Positions 17,005 to 25,750 of a DNA stretch of 64,000 nt are shown piece after piece. A program made the position numbers and the translations under genes. Each line of letters opens with the position of its first letter. Within the stretch, counting starts at the first letter, position 1. Source of the DNA: Mycolicibacterium lacusdiani. Its GTDB lineage: Bacteria > Actinomycetota > Actinomycetes > Mycobacteriales > Mycobacteriaceae. The DNA lies in contig NZ_JAKCFC010000006.1 in assembly GCF_021916785.1 (NCBI RefSeq), positions 124,001-188,000 of the forward strand. Direction: 5' to 3'. The notes under the pieces are model-generated. The model ran no database searches. It had not been told where the DNA came from and was given only the letters and a program-made list of their open reading frames with translations.

Positions 17005-17865
17005 ATGTCGCAGCGATTGGTGATCACCGGCGCCGGCGGGCTCCTGGGAACGGTTCTCGCTGCTCACGCACGCCGTGCCGGCCGCGAGGTGCTCGCGTTG
17101 ACGTCCGCGCAGTGTGACGTCACCGACGCCGCTGCCCCCGCGCGTCACGTCGGGCCGTCCGACGTCGTGATCAACTGCGCGGCCTTCACCAAGGTCGACG
17201 ACGCCGAGCGCGAGGCCGACCGGGCCCACGCCGTGAACGCGACGGGCGCCGGCAACGTCGCCCGGGCGTGCGCCGAAGCCGGTGCCCGAATGATCCACGT
17301 GTCGACCGACTACGTGTTCGACGGCGACTTCGGCGGCAGCGAGCCCCGCCCCTACGACGTGGACGACGAGACCAACCCGCTGTCGGTGTACGGCAGGTCG
17401 AAGCTCGCTGGCGAGCGCGCCGTGCTTGCCGAATTGCCCACCGCGCACGTGGTCCGCACCGCGTGGATCTACGAGGGTGGCGACGGCGGCGACTTCGTGG
17501 CGGAGATGCGCCGCAAGGCCGCCGACGGTGCGACGGTCGACGTGGTCGCCGACCAAATCGGGTCGCCCACGTACGTCGGCGATCTGGTGGGAGCACTGCT
17601 CCAGGTCGCCGACGGCGGCGTGTCGGGTCCCGTCCTGCACGCCGTCAACGACGGGCCGGCCAGCCGATTCGACCAGGCGCGGGCGGTCTACGAACTCGTC
17701 GGCGCGGACCCGGAGAAGGTCCGGCCAGTCGGGAGCGATCGGCATCCCCGACCCGCGCCCCGTCCGCCCTACTCCTCGCTGAGTCCGCGGCGGTCGACCG
17801 ATGCCGGGCTGACGCCCTTGCGGCCGTGGCGGGATGCCCTGGTCGCCGCCCTCGGCGCCGGCTGA
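17005..17865 (+). CDS. rmlD: dTDP-4-dehydrorhamnose reductase
   Basis: The 286-residue short-chain reductase makes dTDP-L-rhamnose, donor for the arabinogalactan linker. It shows the nucleotide-binding TGAGGLLG loop, HVSTDYVFDG, and the catalytic YGRSK. The ATG at 17005 gives the normal family start. It is 68 bases from the divergent LCP gene. In M. tuberculosis rmlD is followed directly by wbbL; here a glycoside hydrolase gene lies between them. Confidence 0.94.
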   Translation: MSQRLVITGAGGLLGTVLAAHARRAGREVLALTSAQCDVTDAAAPARHVGPSDVVINCAAFTKVDDAEREADRAHAVNATGAGNVARACAEAGARMIHVSTDYVFDGDFGGSEPRPYDVDDETNPLSVYGRSKLAGERAVLAELPTAHVVRTAWIYEGGDGGDFVAEMRRKAADGATVDVVADQIGSPTYVGDLVGALLQVADGGVSGPVLHAVNDGPASRFDQARAVYELVGADPEKVRPVGSDRHPRPAPRPPYSSLSPRRSTDAGLTPLRPWRDALVAALGAG

Positions 17866-17908
17866 CTCGTATTCGGGTAGCGAACAGCCCGTCCGGTAGC
17901 TTTGTCGC

Positions 17909-18952
17909 ATGAGTCGATGGGCCAAGACCGCCTTCACACGCCTTTCCGTGGGCCTCGTCGCCCTGCTGGTGGCGGTGTTCGCGCAACCAACGGCGCACGC
18001 CGCGCCGCCTGCGGTTCCCGCGGCGGGCTACGGTTTCGGCGACGGCGCGCAGATGACGTGGCTCGGCTCGGCAGACGTCAACCGCGAACTCGACGCGGTC
18101 GCCAACACCACGGCCAGCTGGCTGCGCGTCCTGATCCCGTGGACCAAGATCGAGACCGCCAAGGGTCAGTACGACTGGGGACAGACCGATCTGGTGATCA
18201 ACGCCGCGACCGCTCGCGGGCTGAAGGTCCTCGGCGTCATCGCCTTCTCGCCGGATTGGGCACGCCCCGGCGGCTCCTACTTCACCGCCCCGCCGAACAA
18301 CGTGGCGGACTACGCCGACTTCTCGTCGGCCGTCGTGCAGCGGTACGGCAGCCGGGTGTCGAGCTGGCAGCTCTGGAACGAGCCGAACCTGCCGCTGTTC
18401 TTCGGGTTCACCCCGCACAACGCCCCGCGCTACACCGAACTGGTGAAGGCCGCCTACCCGGCCATCAAGGCCGTGCAGCCGAACAGCACCGTCGTGTTGG
18501 CGGGGCTCAGCCGACTGCCCGGTGACGAGTCGCCGCCTGCCTTCATGGAGAAGATGTACGCCGCGGGCGCCAAGGGCAGCTTCGACGCCGCGGCCGCACA
18601 CCCGTACGTCTTCCCCTCGGGCTTGGCGGCCAACCCGGAGAACGGGTGGTCCGACGTCGGCGCCGTGCACGACGTGATGGCGGCCAACGGCGACGGTGGC
18701 AAGCGCATCTGGATCACCGAGCTGGGTGCGCCGACGAGTGAGGGCGGCGACGGCGTGAGCCAGCAGGAGCAGGCCAAGCAGATCACCGACGTGCTCTCGG
18801 CGGTCGCAGGCTTGCCCTACAGCGGCCCGGCGTTCATCTACAGCATCCGCGACACCGACACCGGGAAACGCGGCGACCGCGAGTCCAACTTCGGCGCGCT
18901 GCTGACGTCGGACTACCAGCCGAAGTACGCCGCCGGAGTCTTCGCCCGTTGA
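17909..18952 (+). CDS. Secreted clan A-like glycoside hydrolase
   Basis: The 347-residue protein has a signal peptide (cleavage near HAAPP, about residue 31) and a (beta/alpha)8-type glycosidase domain. The likely acid/base is Glu158 in WQLWNEPN and the likely nucleophile is Glu271 in IWITELGAP, the spacing expected for retaining clan GH-A enzymes such as families 5, 39 or 51. The exact family and substrate cannot be told by eye. Its place between two arabinogalactan-linker genes suggests a substrate in the mycobacterial envelope, but this is inference. Confidence 0.82.
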   Translation: MSRWAKTAFTRLSVGLVALLVAVFAQPTAHAAPPAVPAAGYGFGDGAQMTWLGSADVNRELDAVANTTASWLRVLIPWTKIETAKGQYDWGQTDLVINAATARGLKVLGVIAFSPDWARPGGSYFTAPPNNVADYADFSSAVVQRYGSRVSSWQLWNEPNLPLFFGFTPHNAPRYTELVKAAYPAIKAVQPNSTVVLAGLSRLPGDESPPAFMEKMYAAGAKGSFDAAAAHPYVFPSGLAANPENGWSDVGAVHDVMAANGDGGKRIWITELGAPTSEGGDGVSQQEQAKQITDVLSAVAGLPYSGPAFIYSIRDTDTGKRGDRESNFGALLTSDYQPKYAAGVFAR

Positions 18953-19033
18953 AGAGGTCCCAACTCGAACGGCGGCTTGGGGCAGTCGGCCGGTTACCCT
19001 CTACGCCGTGGGTGACGAATCGGTAGTGGTCGC

Positions 19034-19927
19034 GTGAGCGACGAGTTGGTGGTCGTGACGGTGACGTACTCGCCGGGTACCCACCTCGACCGATTCCTCG
19101 CGACCCTGTCGCACGCCACCGAGCGTCCGGTCACGGTCGTGATGGCCGACAACGGATCAACCGACGGTGCGCCGGAGGCGGCCGTGCAGCAGCATTCGAA
19201 CGTCCAATTGCTGCACACCGGAGCCAATCTCGGCTACGGCGGCGCGGTGAACCGGGCGGTCGAGCACTACCTGCACGACCCGTCGTACTCGGGCGACGCC
19301 GAGTTCTTCGTGGTCGCCAACCCCGACGTGCAGTGGGGTCCCAACAGCATCGACGAGTTGCTCGAGGCCGCAGCGCGCTGGCCGCGTGCCGGGTCGCTCG
19401 GACCGTTGATCCGCGATCCCGACGGCTCGGTCTATCCCTCGGCGCGCCATCAGCCGAGCCTGGTGCGCGGTGGCATGCACGCGGTGGTCGGGCCGTTCTG
19501 GAAGTCGAACCCGTGGACGACGGCCTACCGCCAGGAGCTATTGGAGCCCAGCGAACGCCCGGTCGGCTGGCTGTCCGGCTCTTGCCTTTTGCTGCGCAGG
19601 TCTGCCTTCGATGGGGTGAACGGCTTCGACGAGCGGTACTTCATGTACATGGAGGACGTGGACCTGGGTGATCGGCTGCACCAGGCCGGTTGGCTCAACG
19701 TATACGTGCCGTCGGCGGAGGTTTTGCACGACAAGGGGCACAGCACGGGTCGCGACCCGGCCCGCAACTTGGCGGCCCATCACGTGAGCACCTACACTTT
19801 CCTCGCCGACCGGCACCCTCGCTGGTGGCAGGCTCCGCTTCGGTGGAGCATCAGGTCGGCCCTCGCGGTACGCGCGCGGCTGGTCGTGGGCAATTCTCGA
19901 CGAACACTGGCGAAGGGACGGCGCTGA
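19034..19927 (+). CDS. wbbL: dTDP-Rha:GlcNAc-PP-decaprenol rhamnosyltransferase
   Basis: The 297-residue family 2 glycosyltransferase adds rhamnose to decaprenyl-PP-GlcNAc, completing the linker on which galactan is built. It has the GT2 nucleotide-sugar fold with ADNGSTDG, NPDVQW as the metal-site region, and GWLSGSCLLLRR followed by YFMYMEDVDLGDR. The length and neighbours match Rv3265c. GTG 19034 is the start. It lies 2 bases before the guanylyltransferase gene. Confidence 0.93.
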   Translation: MSDELVVVTVTYSPGTHLDRFLATLSHATERPVTVVMADNGSTDGAPEAAVQQHSNVQLLHTGANLGYGGAVNRAVEHYLHDPSYSGDAEFFVVANPDVQWGPNSIDELLEAAARWPRAGSLGPLIRDPDGSVYPSARHQPSLVRGGMHAVVGPFWKSNPWTTAYRQELLEPSERPVGWLSGSCLLLRRSAFDGVNGFDERYFMYMEDVDLGDRLHQAGWLNVYVPSAEVLHDKGHSTGRDPARNLAAHHVSTYTFLADRHPRWWQAPLRWSIRSALAVRARLVVGNSRRTLAKGRR

Positions 19928-19929
19928 TC

Positions 19930-21018
19930 GTGGGAACTCCGGTGGATCCAGCGCACACGGACGCCGTCATCCTGGTCGGGGGACAGGGCACCCGATTGCG
20001 GCCGCTGACGCTGTCGGCGCCCAAGCCCATGCTCCCGACGGCGGGGCTACCGTTCCTCACCCATCTGCTCAGCCGCATCGCGGACGCGGGCATCAAGCAC
20101 GTCGTGCTCGGAACCTCCTACAAGGCGGACGTGTTCGAGAAGGAGTTCGGCGACGGTTCGGCGCTGGGACTCGACATCGAGTACGTGTTCGAGGAGGAGG
20201 CGCGCGGAACGGGTGGCGGCATCGCCAACGTGGCGCCCAAGCTGCGCTACGGCACGTCGCTGGTGTTCAACGGCGACGTCCTGTCCGGCGCCGACCTCAA
20301 GGCGCTGCTGGCCAGCCATCACGAGCGTCAGGCCGACGTGACCCTGCACCTGGTCCGCGTCGGTGATCCGCGTGCATTCGGTTGCGTGCCAACGAATTCC
20401 GAGGGTGTCGTCACCGCATTCCTGGAGAAGACCCAAGACCCGCCGACCGATCAGATCAACGCGGGCTGCTACGTGTTCCAGCGCGAGGTGATCGACCGCA
20501 TTCCCACCGATCGCGCCGTATCGGTGGAACGCGAGGTGTTCCCGGCGCTGCTGTCCGACGGTCTCAAGGTGTGCGGCTACGTCGACGCCACCTACTGGCG
20601 TGACATGGGCACGCCCGACGACTTCGTGCGTGGCTCGGCCGACCTGGTCCGCGGCATCGCGCCGTCGCCCGCGCTCAAGGGCCACCGCGGCGAGGAACTG
20701 GTGCACGAGGGCGCGGCCGTGGCACCTGGCGCGCTGCTGATCGGTGGCACGGTCGTCGGCCGTGGTGCCGAGATCGGCGCCGGCGCACGGCTCGACGGCG
20801 CCGTCATCTTCGACGGGGCGCGCATCGAGGCAGGCGCGGTGATCGAGCGGTCCATCATCGGGTTCGGCGCTCGCATCGGCCCGAGGGCGCTGATCCGCGA
20901 CGGCGTCATCGGTGACGGCGCGAACATCGGCGCTCGCTGCGAACTGCTGCGCGGCGCCAGGGTGTGGCCGGGAATCACGATTCCCGACGGCGGGATCCGC
21001 TACTCCACCGACGTCTAG
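19930..21018 (+). CDS. manB: Mannose-1-phosphate guanylyltransferase
   Basis: The 362-residue enzyme makes GDP-mannose from mannose-1-phosphate and GTP for lipomannan, LAM and PIM synthesis. The N-terminal nucleotidyltransferase domain has the GGQGTRLRPLT signature; the C-terminal third is a left-handed beta-helix with repeated hexapeptides. It matches Rv3264c, called manB in M. tuberculosis (the name is also used for phosphomannomutase). The GTG at 19930 is chosen; a much longer in-frame extension lies inside wbbL. Its stop shares the tetranucleotide CTAG with the convergent NUDIX gene. Confidence 0.93.
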   Translation: MGTPVDPAHTDAVILVGGQGTRLRPLTLSAPKPMLPTAGLPFLTHLLSRIADAGIKHVVLGTSYKADVFEKEFGDGSALGLDIEYVFEEEARGTGGGIANVAPKLRYGTSLVFNGDVLSGADLKALLASHHERQADVTLHLVRVGDPRAFGCVPTNSEGVVTAFLEKTQDPPTDQINAGCYVFQREVIDRIPTDRAVSVEREVFPALLSDGLKVCGYVDATYWRDMGTPDDFVRGSADLVRGIAPSPALKGHRGEELVHEGAAVAPGALLIGGTVVGRGAEIGAGARLDGAVIFDGARIEAGAVIERSIIGFGARIGPRALIRDGVIGDGANIGARCELLRGARVWPGITIPDGGIRYSTDV

Positions 21019-21554
21019 ACGCGAGCCGCGGCGGCCGCGGCGAGTTGGCGCAGGCCGAAGTCGGCGTCGTCGGGAAGACCGTCGAGCGGCCACCATCTCA
21101 GGTCGAGCGATTCGTCGCTGCGGGTGATCTCGACGCCCGGCGGGGCGTGCGCCACGAACTGGACGTCGAGGTGACGGGTGGCGACGCCCAGCGAGCACGT
21201 CAGCGCGTGCACGTGGATTGCAGCGGGGACGGGTTCGACCACGACCCCCTCGATGCCCGATTCCTCGGTGGCCTCCCGCAGCGCGGCCGACGCGATGTCG
21301 GTATCGGTGTCCTCGCAGTGGCCGCCGAGCTGAACCCAACGGCCTATCCGTGGATGCAGCGTCAGCAGCGCCTGCATGCCGGTGTGGTCGAGCAACAACG
21401 TCGACGCGGTGACGTGGCCCGGCTCGCAGGACCTCGAGCACGCATCCGGCCGGGCGAGCACGAACGCCAGCACCGCGTTGCGCACCGAGTCCTGCGCGGG
21501 ATCGATTGGGCGCCACGTGCTCAGGGTCTCGACGACGGAGGCGTGCGGGCTCAC
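21015..21554 (-). CDS. NUDIX hydrolase
   Basis: The 179-residue protein has a NUDIX fold with the box ending REATEESGI. The first acidic position of the box is changed or shifted by one residue, so metal binding may differ from the consensus. Substrates of these enzymes are nucleoside diphosphates linked to other groups; the one here is unknown. The GTG start overlaps the fbiB stop (GTGA at 21551-21554), making it the third gene of the fbiA-fbiB operon. Confidence 0.85.
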   Translation of the reverse strand: MSPHASVVETLSTWRPIDPAQDSVRNAVLAFVLARPDACSRSCEPGHVTASTLLLDHTGMQALLTLHPRIGRWVQLGGHCEDTDTDIASAALREATEESGIEGVVVEPVPAAIHVHALTCSLGVATRHLDVQFVAHAPPGVEITRSDESLDLRWWPLDGLPDDADFGLRQLAAAAAARV

Positions 21555-22903
21555 AGTTCGACGAGCAGGTCGGTGGTCGGTACCGGCGGACGCGGGCCGT
21601 CGGGCACCGAGCCCTCCGCGGCGTGGCCAATGGCGATGGCGCCAAGTGGTTCCCAGTCGGCGGGCAGTTCGAGCTGGCTCCGGACGAGGTCGGGGGCGAA
21701 GATGGTCGACCCGATCCAGCAGCTGCCCACGTCGCGGACCGCGAGCGCGACCAGCAGCGCCTGCACGGCGGCGCCGACCGCGACGGTGAACATGGTGTGT
21801 TCCGCGGCGGTCCGCTCGGCGTCGGGATATTCGTGGGCGCCGTCGGGGACCATGAACGGGATGATCAATTCGGGCGCGTCGTAGAGGATCCGGCCGCGCG
21901 CGACGCGGCGCTCGACGGCGTCGGAGGGCCTGCCGTCACCGAGCAGGTCAGCGCGCCACCTGTCGGCCATCGCGTCGAGCAGCCGGGTTCGGCGATCCCG
22001 GTCGCGCACCCACACGAACCGCACGGGACGGGTGTGGTGTGGTGCGGGGGCCGTCAGTGCCTCGCCGACCGCTGCCTCGATCACGGCCGGATCGACCGGG
22101 TCCGAAGCGAAGTCTCGAATCGACCTGCGGAGCAACTGGGCCTGGGTGCGGCCGAGTTCGATCGCCTCGGCGGCCCCTAGCCAGAACAGGTCTTCCTCGC
22201 CTGCGCGAACCAGCGAGTGTCCGTTCGAGCCGTCGTCGCGTGGGGACAGGCCGCGCACCACGGCGACGGGGATGGCGGTCAGCTTGCCCTTCACCAGATC
22301 TGCGGCAGCGGCGATCTCGTCGGCGACGGCCACCTCGGTGACGATCAGCTCGTTGCCGTGGCCGTCCTGGGCGCCGGCATAGCCGTGCAGCACGGCGAGG
22401 CCCGCGGCTCCGATCGCCACGTCGGTCTGGCCGTTGCGCCAGGCGCGGCCCATCGTGTCGGTCACGACGACGGCCACCGTGACGCCGAGCAGTTCGCGCA
22501 GGCGGTCGCGCAGCGCCGAGGCGCTGCCGTCGGGGTCGACGGGCAGCAGGGCGAGTTCGGCGGAGTCGACGTTGGATCCGTCGACGCCGGCGGCGGCCTG
22601 GACGAGCCCGATGGCGTTCTCGGTGATGAGGGTCCGGCCCTTGCGGGCGAGTACGCGGACGGCCTCGTCGTCGATCAGGCGACGACGCAGGGCATCTCGT
22701 TCGTCCGGGTCGGTCGGGGCGGAGACGATGCGTCCCTCGCTCTTGGACAGCACCTTGCTGGTGACTACGACGACGTCGTCATCGCGCAGCCATGGCGCCG
22801 CACCGGCGATGGCGGCGGCGACGTCGTCACCGGGCCGGAATTCGGGCAGGGCGGGCACTGGCAGGATCTCGACCGCCCCCGCCGAACCGTGGTCGACGCT
22901 CAC
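21551..22903 (-). CDS. fbiB: Bifunctional F420:L-glutamate ligase / dehydro-F420 reductase
   Basis: The 450-residue protein has two domains. The N-terminal gamma-glutamyl ligase (about residues 1-245) contains VVVTSKVLSKSEGR and the VVVTDTMGRAWRNGQTD segment. The C-terminal FMN-dependent nitroreductase-like domain (about residues 250-450) contains RRSIRDF and GSCWIGSTI. It adds the glutamate tail of coenzyme F420 and reduces the precursor. The start overlaps the fbiA stop as GTGA. It is the counterpart of Rv3262. Confidence 0.95.
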   Translation of the reverse strand: MSVDHGSAGAVEILPVPALPEFRPGDDVAAAIAGAAPWLRDDDVVVVTSKVLSKSEGRIVSAPTDPDERDALRRRLIDDEAVRVLARKGRTLITENAIGLVQAAAGVDGSNVDSAELALLPVDPDGSASALRDRLRELLGVTVAVVVTDTMGRAWRNGQTDVAIGAAGLAVLHGYAGAQDGHGNELIVTEVAVADEIAAAADLVKGKLTAIPVAVVRGLSPRDDGSNGHSLVRAGEEDLFWLGAAEAIELGRTQAQLLRRSIRDFASDPVDPAVIEAAVGEALTAPAPHHTRPVRFVWVRDRDRRTRLLDAMADRWRADLLGDGRPSDAVERRVARGRILYDAPELIIPFMVPDGAHEYPDAERTAAEHTMFTVAVGAAVQALLVALAVRDVGSCWIGSTIFAPDLVRSQLELPADWEPLGAIAIGHAAEGSVPDGPRPPVPTTDLLVEL

Positions 22904-23934
22904 GCCAGGCCCGCCAACTGAAGTCCGCTGCGCACCATCTCGGCGGTGGTCGGTGGATCGGACATCAGCAGGGGTATGGAACGGACCTCGAGGCCCTCGA
23001 CCGTCGCTTCGTCGTCTTCGTCGATCAGCCAGCCGTCGAGGATGCCGACGCCGCTGCGCGCGCCGTAGTGCGCACCGACCGCCTCGGAGGAGGTCTCGAC
23101 GCCGATCACCGACAGGCATTCGTCGGCCATGCCGCGCAGTGCCCGTCCGGCGACGATGGGGGAGTAGCCGATCACCGGGGCCGGTGTCGAACGCAACGCG
23201 GCCCGCACGCCCGGCACGGCGAGGATGGCGCCGATGCTGACGACGGGGTTCGACGGCGCGACGAGCACGACGTCGGCCCCAGTGATCGCCTCGGTCACCC
23301 CGGGACCCGCGGTGGCCTTCTCGGCGCCGACGAACGCGAAACCGTGGGTGGGGATCTTGGCGCGGTAGCGGACCCACCACTCCTGGAAGTGGATCGCTCG
23401 CCGGCCTCCATCCACGTCTGGGTTGTTCTCCCCGTCGCTTTGCGCGCCCTGGCTGGGATCCGTTACGACGACGTGCGTTTCGCTCCGGTCGTCACTCGCT
23501 GGCAACAGCCGGGCCCCGGGCTGCCACCGGTCGCACAGTGCTTGGGTCACCTGGGACAGGGGATAGCCGGCCCGTAGCATCTGGCTGCGCACGAGGTGGG
23601 TCGCCAGGTCTCGGTCACCGAGGCCGAACCAGTCGGGCTGCACGCCGTAGGCCGCGAGTTCCTCCTTGGCATGCCAGGTTTCGTTGCGGTGTCCCCACCC
23701 GCGCTCGGGATCTATACCTCCACCTAAGGTGTACATGCAGGTGTCGAGGTCGGGACAGATGCGCACGCCGTGCATCCACGCGTCGTCCCCTACGTTCACC
23801 ACCGCGGTCAATTCGTGCTCGCCTGGCAAAGGGGCCGGGGGCGTAGCGCTGAACTGACCAAGCCCCAGCAACCGCTGCACTCCAAGGAGGAAGCGGGCAC
23901 CACCCACTCCACCGACCAGAACCGTCACCTTCAC
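22900..23934 (-). CDS. fbiA: 2-phospho-L-lactate/phosphoenolpyruvate transferase (F420 synthesis)
   Basis: The 344-residue CofD-family enzyme joins the phosphoenolpyruvate-derived part to the deazaflavin Fo. It shows the VLVGGVGGARFLLGVQ opening, VVNVGDDAW, LGGGIDPERGWG and APSNPVVSIGAIL motifs. GTG 23934 is chosen because it precisely gives the family start; 31 residues upstream in frame lack similarity. Compared with my memory of Rv3261 there is a short polar insertion around residues 165-180. It diverges from whiB2 across a 291-base control region. Confidence 0.94.
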   Translation of the reverse strand: MKVTVLVGGVGGARFLLGVQRLLGLGQFSATPPAPLPGEHELTAVVNVGDDAWMHGVRICPDLDTCMYTLGGGIDPERGWGHRNETWHAKEELAAYGVQPDWFGLGDRDLATHLVRSQMLRAGYPLSQVTQALCDRWQPGARLLPASDDRSETHVVVTDPSQGAQSDGENNPDVDGGRRAIHFQEWWVRYRAKIPTHGFAFVGAEKATAGPGVTEAITGADVVLVAPSNPVVSIGAILAVPGVRAALRSTPAPVIGYSPIVAGRALRGMADECLSVIGVETSSEAVGAHYGARSGVGILDGWLIDEDDEATVEGLEVRSIPLLMSDPPTTAEMVRSGLQLAGLA

Positions 23935-24055
23935 ACCGATCGACACTAGGCTTTGGCGTGCGATGGTGTCGCTCGCGGGTGGGTGTGACCGACACGCCGG
24001 ATGTCCGACGCGCCGCGTTTTGATCACGGGATGATATGAAATCCTGCTCTACCGC

Positions 24056-24084
24056 TTGACCGGTGCAGCTAACCCGTGTCTAAT
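24056..24084 (+). promoter_or_regulatory. Predicted sigma-A promoter of whiB2
   Basis: TTGACC at 24056-24061 and TCTAAT at 24079-24084 are separated by exactly 17 bases. Transcription would start near 24091, giving a leader of about 135 bases before the whiB2 ATG. This is sequence inspection only. The rest of the fbiA-whiB2 gap shows nothing else that I can name. Confidence 0.55.
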
Positions 24085-24225
24085 CACATCAGTGTCATTT
24101 CGCGGTTGGCCCTCCGGTTCCGGTGTCGCAGACCGAGATTCGATCACTTGTTCGAATTGAGTTGGCGCCACTTGCAGGGGTGGGGCTCCAGTGAGCGATC
24201 TACGAGACAAGTGAGGAGGCGGAAT

Positions 24226-24624
24226 ATGTCTTATGAGCGTGTCGATTTCGACGGCGTCGTACAGTTCGATGGACGGATGCTCGGCTCAGTAGGCAACGTG
24301 CCGCACACCGACACGGGGCCAGCCCAGTTCGCCGCGCCAGCGCGGCCACAGCTGAGCTTGGTGCCGTTGCACGAGCGGTTCGACGTGGAGTCGGACGACG
24401 AGGACGACGATCAGTGGCAGGAGCGCGGCTTGTGCGCTCAGACCGACCCCGAGGCGTTCTTCCCCGAGAAGGGTGGCTCGACCCGCGAGGCGAAGCGCAT
24501 CTGCCAGGGCTGCGAGGTCCGCGACCGGTGCCTCGAGTACGCGCTGGCCAACGATGAGCGGTTCGGCATCTGGGGTGGGCTGTCCGAGCGGGAACGCCGT
24601 CGCCTCAAGCGCGGCATCATCTGA
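24226..24624 (+). CDS. whiB2: WhiB-family iron-sulfur regulator WhiB2
   Basis: The 132-residue protein binds a [4Fe-4S] cluster through Cys70, Cys93, Cys96 and Cys102 and has the GIWGG turn and a basic C-terminus (RERRRLKRG). It is the counterpart of Rv3260c and of M. smegmatis WhmD, which is needed for septum formation and cell division. The ATG at 24226 is preferred because GAGGAGG lies about eight bases upstream; the frame stays open further upstream to 24076 but that stretch is not WhiB-like. Confidence 0.95.
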   Translation: MSYERVDFDGVVQFDGRMLGSVGNVPHTDTGPAQFAAPARPQLSLVPLHERFDVESDDEDDDQWQERGLCAQTDPEAFFPEKGGSTREAKRICQGCEVRDRCLEYALANDERFGIWGGLSERERRRLKRGII

Positions 24625-24658
24625 CAGACCCTTCGCGCGACCTACCTGAGCCCCGCGC

Positions 24659-25123
24659 TCAGTCGTCGTCGATCGTCGGATCGATGACGTTGGGCTCAAC
24701 GCCCAAGAAGGTGGCCACCTGGGCCACCAAGATCTCGTGCAAGAGATCGGCCAGTTCGTCGGCGTCCTTGACCCGACGCTCGATCGGCTTGCGGAACAAC
24801 ACGATTCGGGCTCGTGTCGAATTGCCCCGAACATCTACTCCCGCCGGGATCAGCCTGGCCAGCGCTATCGGACCGTCGGCGATCACCTCGGGCGGCCACT
24901 GCACGCTCTCCGGGTCCTTGGGGGCTATCCGCGGAATCTCGTCCACCGCGACGTCGAGGGCCGACACCCTTTCCTGCCACTGTCGCTCGATCGGCTCATA
25001 GGCCTCGAGCACCGCCATGTCGAAGCGCTCCGCCCTGCTGCGCCAACCGGGGACGGTGCTGGGCAGCAGTGGTCCTCGCATCCCCCGTCCTCGGCGCGAG
25101 CCCCATCGACGCTGTGCGGGCAT
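24659..25123 (-). CDS. Zincin-like metallopeptidase-family protein, probably inactive
   Basis: The 154-residue protein corresponds to Rv3259 and belongs to the small zincin-like family. The metal-site segment reads LLHEILVAQ: the first His and Glu of HExxH remain but the second His is replaced by Val. Catalysis by the usual mechanism is therefore doubtful. Start choice is uncertain: ATG 25123 is used, but GTG 25177 is possible. It converges on whiB2 and diverges from the DUF3499 gene. Confidence 0.75.
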   Translation of the reverse strand: MPAQRRWGSRRGRGMRGPLLPSTVPGWRSRAERFDMAVLEAYEPIERQWQERVSALDVAVDEIPRIAPKDPESVQWPPEVIADGPIALARLIPAGVDVRGNSTRARIVLFRKPIERRVKDADELADLLHEILVAQVATFLGVEPNVIDPTIDDD

Positions 25124-25210
25124 CGGTAGATCGTAACGGTTCGGGATCGGCGGTCGTCCGACGCGCGTGTCCGTCACCGGGTGACGGTGCCGCGCGATAG
25201 CCTCTGCTCC

Positions 25211-25630
25211 GTGAACGTTCCTCGTCGCTGCTGCCGGCCTGGGTGCCCGCACTACGCCGTGGCGACGCTGACCTTCGTCTACAAGGACTCGACCGCGGTC
25301 GTAGGACCCTTGGCCACCGTGTCGGAACCGCATTCCTGGGATCTGTGCGTCCTGCACGCCGGGCGCATCACGGCGCCGCGTGGATGGGAGCTGGTCCGCC
25401 ACGCCGGGCCGCTGCCGTCGCACACCGACGACGATGATCTCGTCGCCTTGGCCGACGCCGTGCGTGAGGCCCGCGACGGCGTCATGCCATCGAGTGGTGC
25501 GGTCGCAGGCTTCTCCGACCCGACCACGGGGATCCAGGGTGGAGCGCTGATGGCGCCCGCTGCTCGTCGCGTCGAGCCGAACGGCCGCCGACGGGGACAT
25601 CTGCGGGTCCTGCCCGATCCCTCGGACTGA
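25211..25630 (+). CDS. DUF3499-family protein
   Basis: The 139-residue protein matches the conserved actinobacterial family of Rv3258c. The N-terminus has RRCCRPGCPHYA and a later WDLCVLHAGRI; the cysteine and histidine residues could form a small zinc site. The middle is acidic (DDDD) and the C-terminus proline- and arginine-rich. The function is unknown. GTG 25211 gives the family start. It precedes pmmA by 120 bases. Confidence 0.8.
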   Translation: MNVPRRCCRPGCPHYAVATLTFVYKDSTAVVGPLATVSEPHSWDLCVLHAGRITAPRGWELVRHAGPLPSHTDDDDLVALADAVREARDGVMPSSGAVAGFSDPTTGIQGGALMAPAARRVEPNGRRRGHLRVLPDPSD

Positions 25631-25750
25631 GCGAACGGATGGCTGACGGACCGGTGTGAGCGGCGACGCGAGAAATCGCGAGCCGATAGGCTGGAGTCAC
25701 GAGCATTCTGCGAGGGGATGCGGTGACCGTTGATGGGATCTAGGAGTTCT

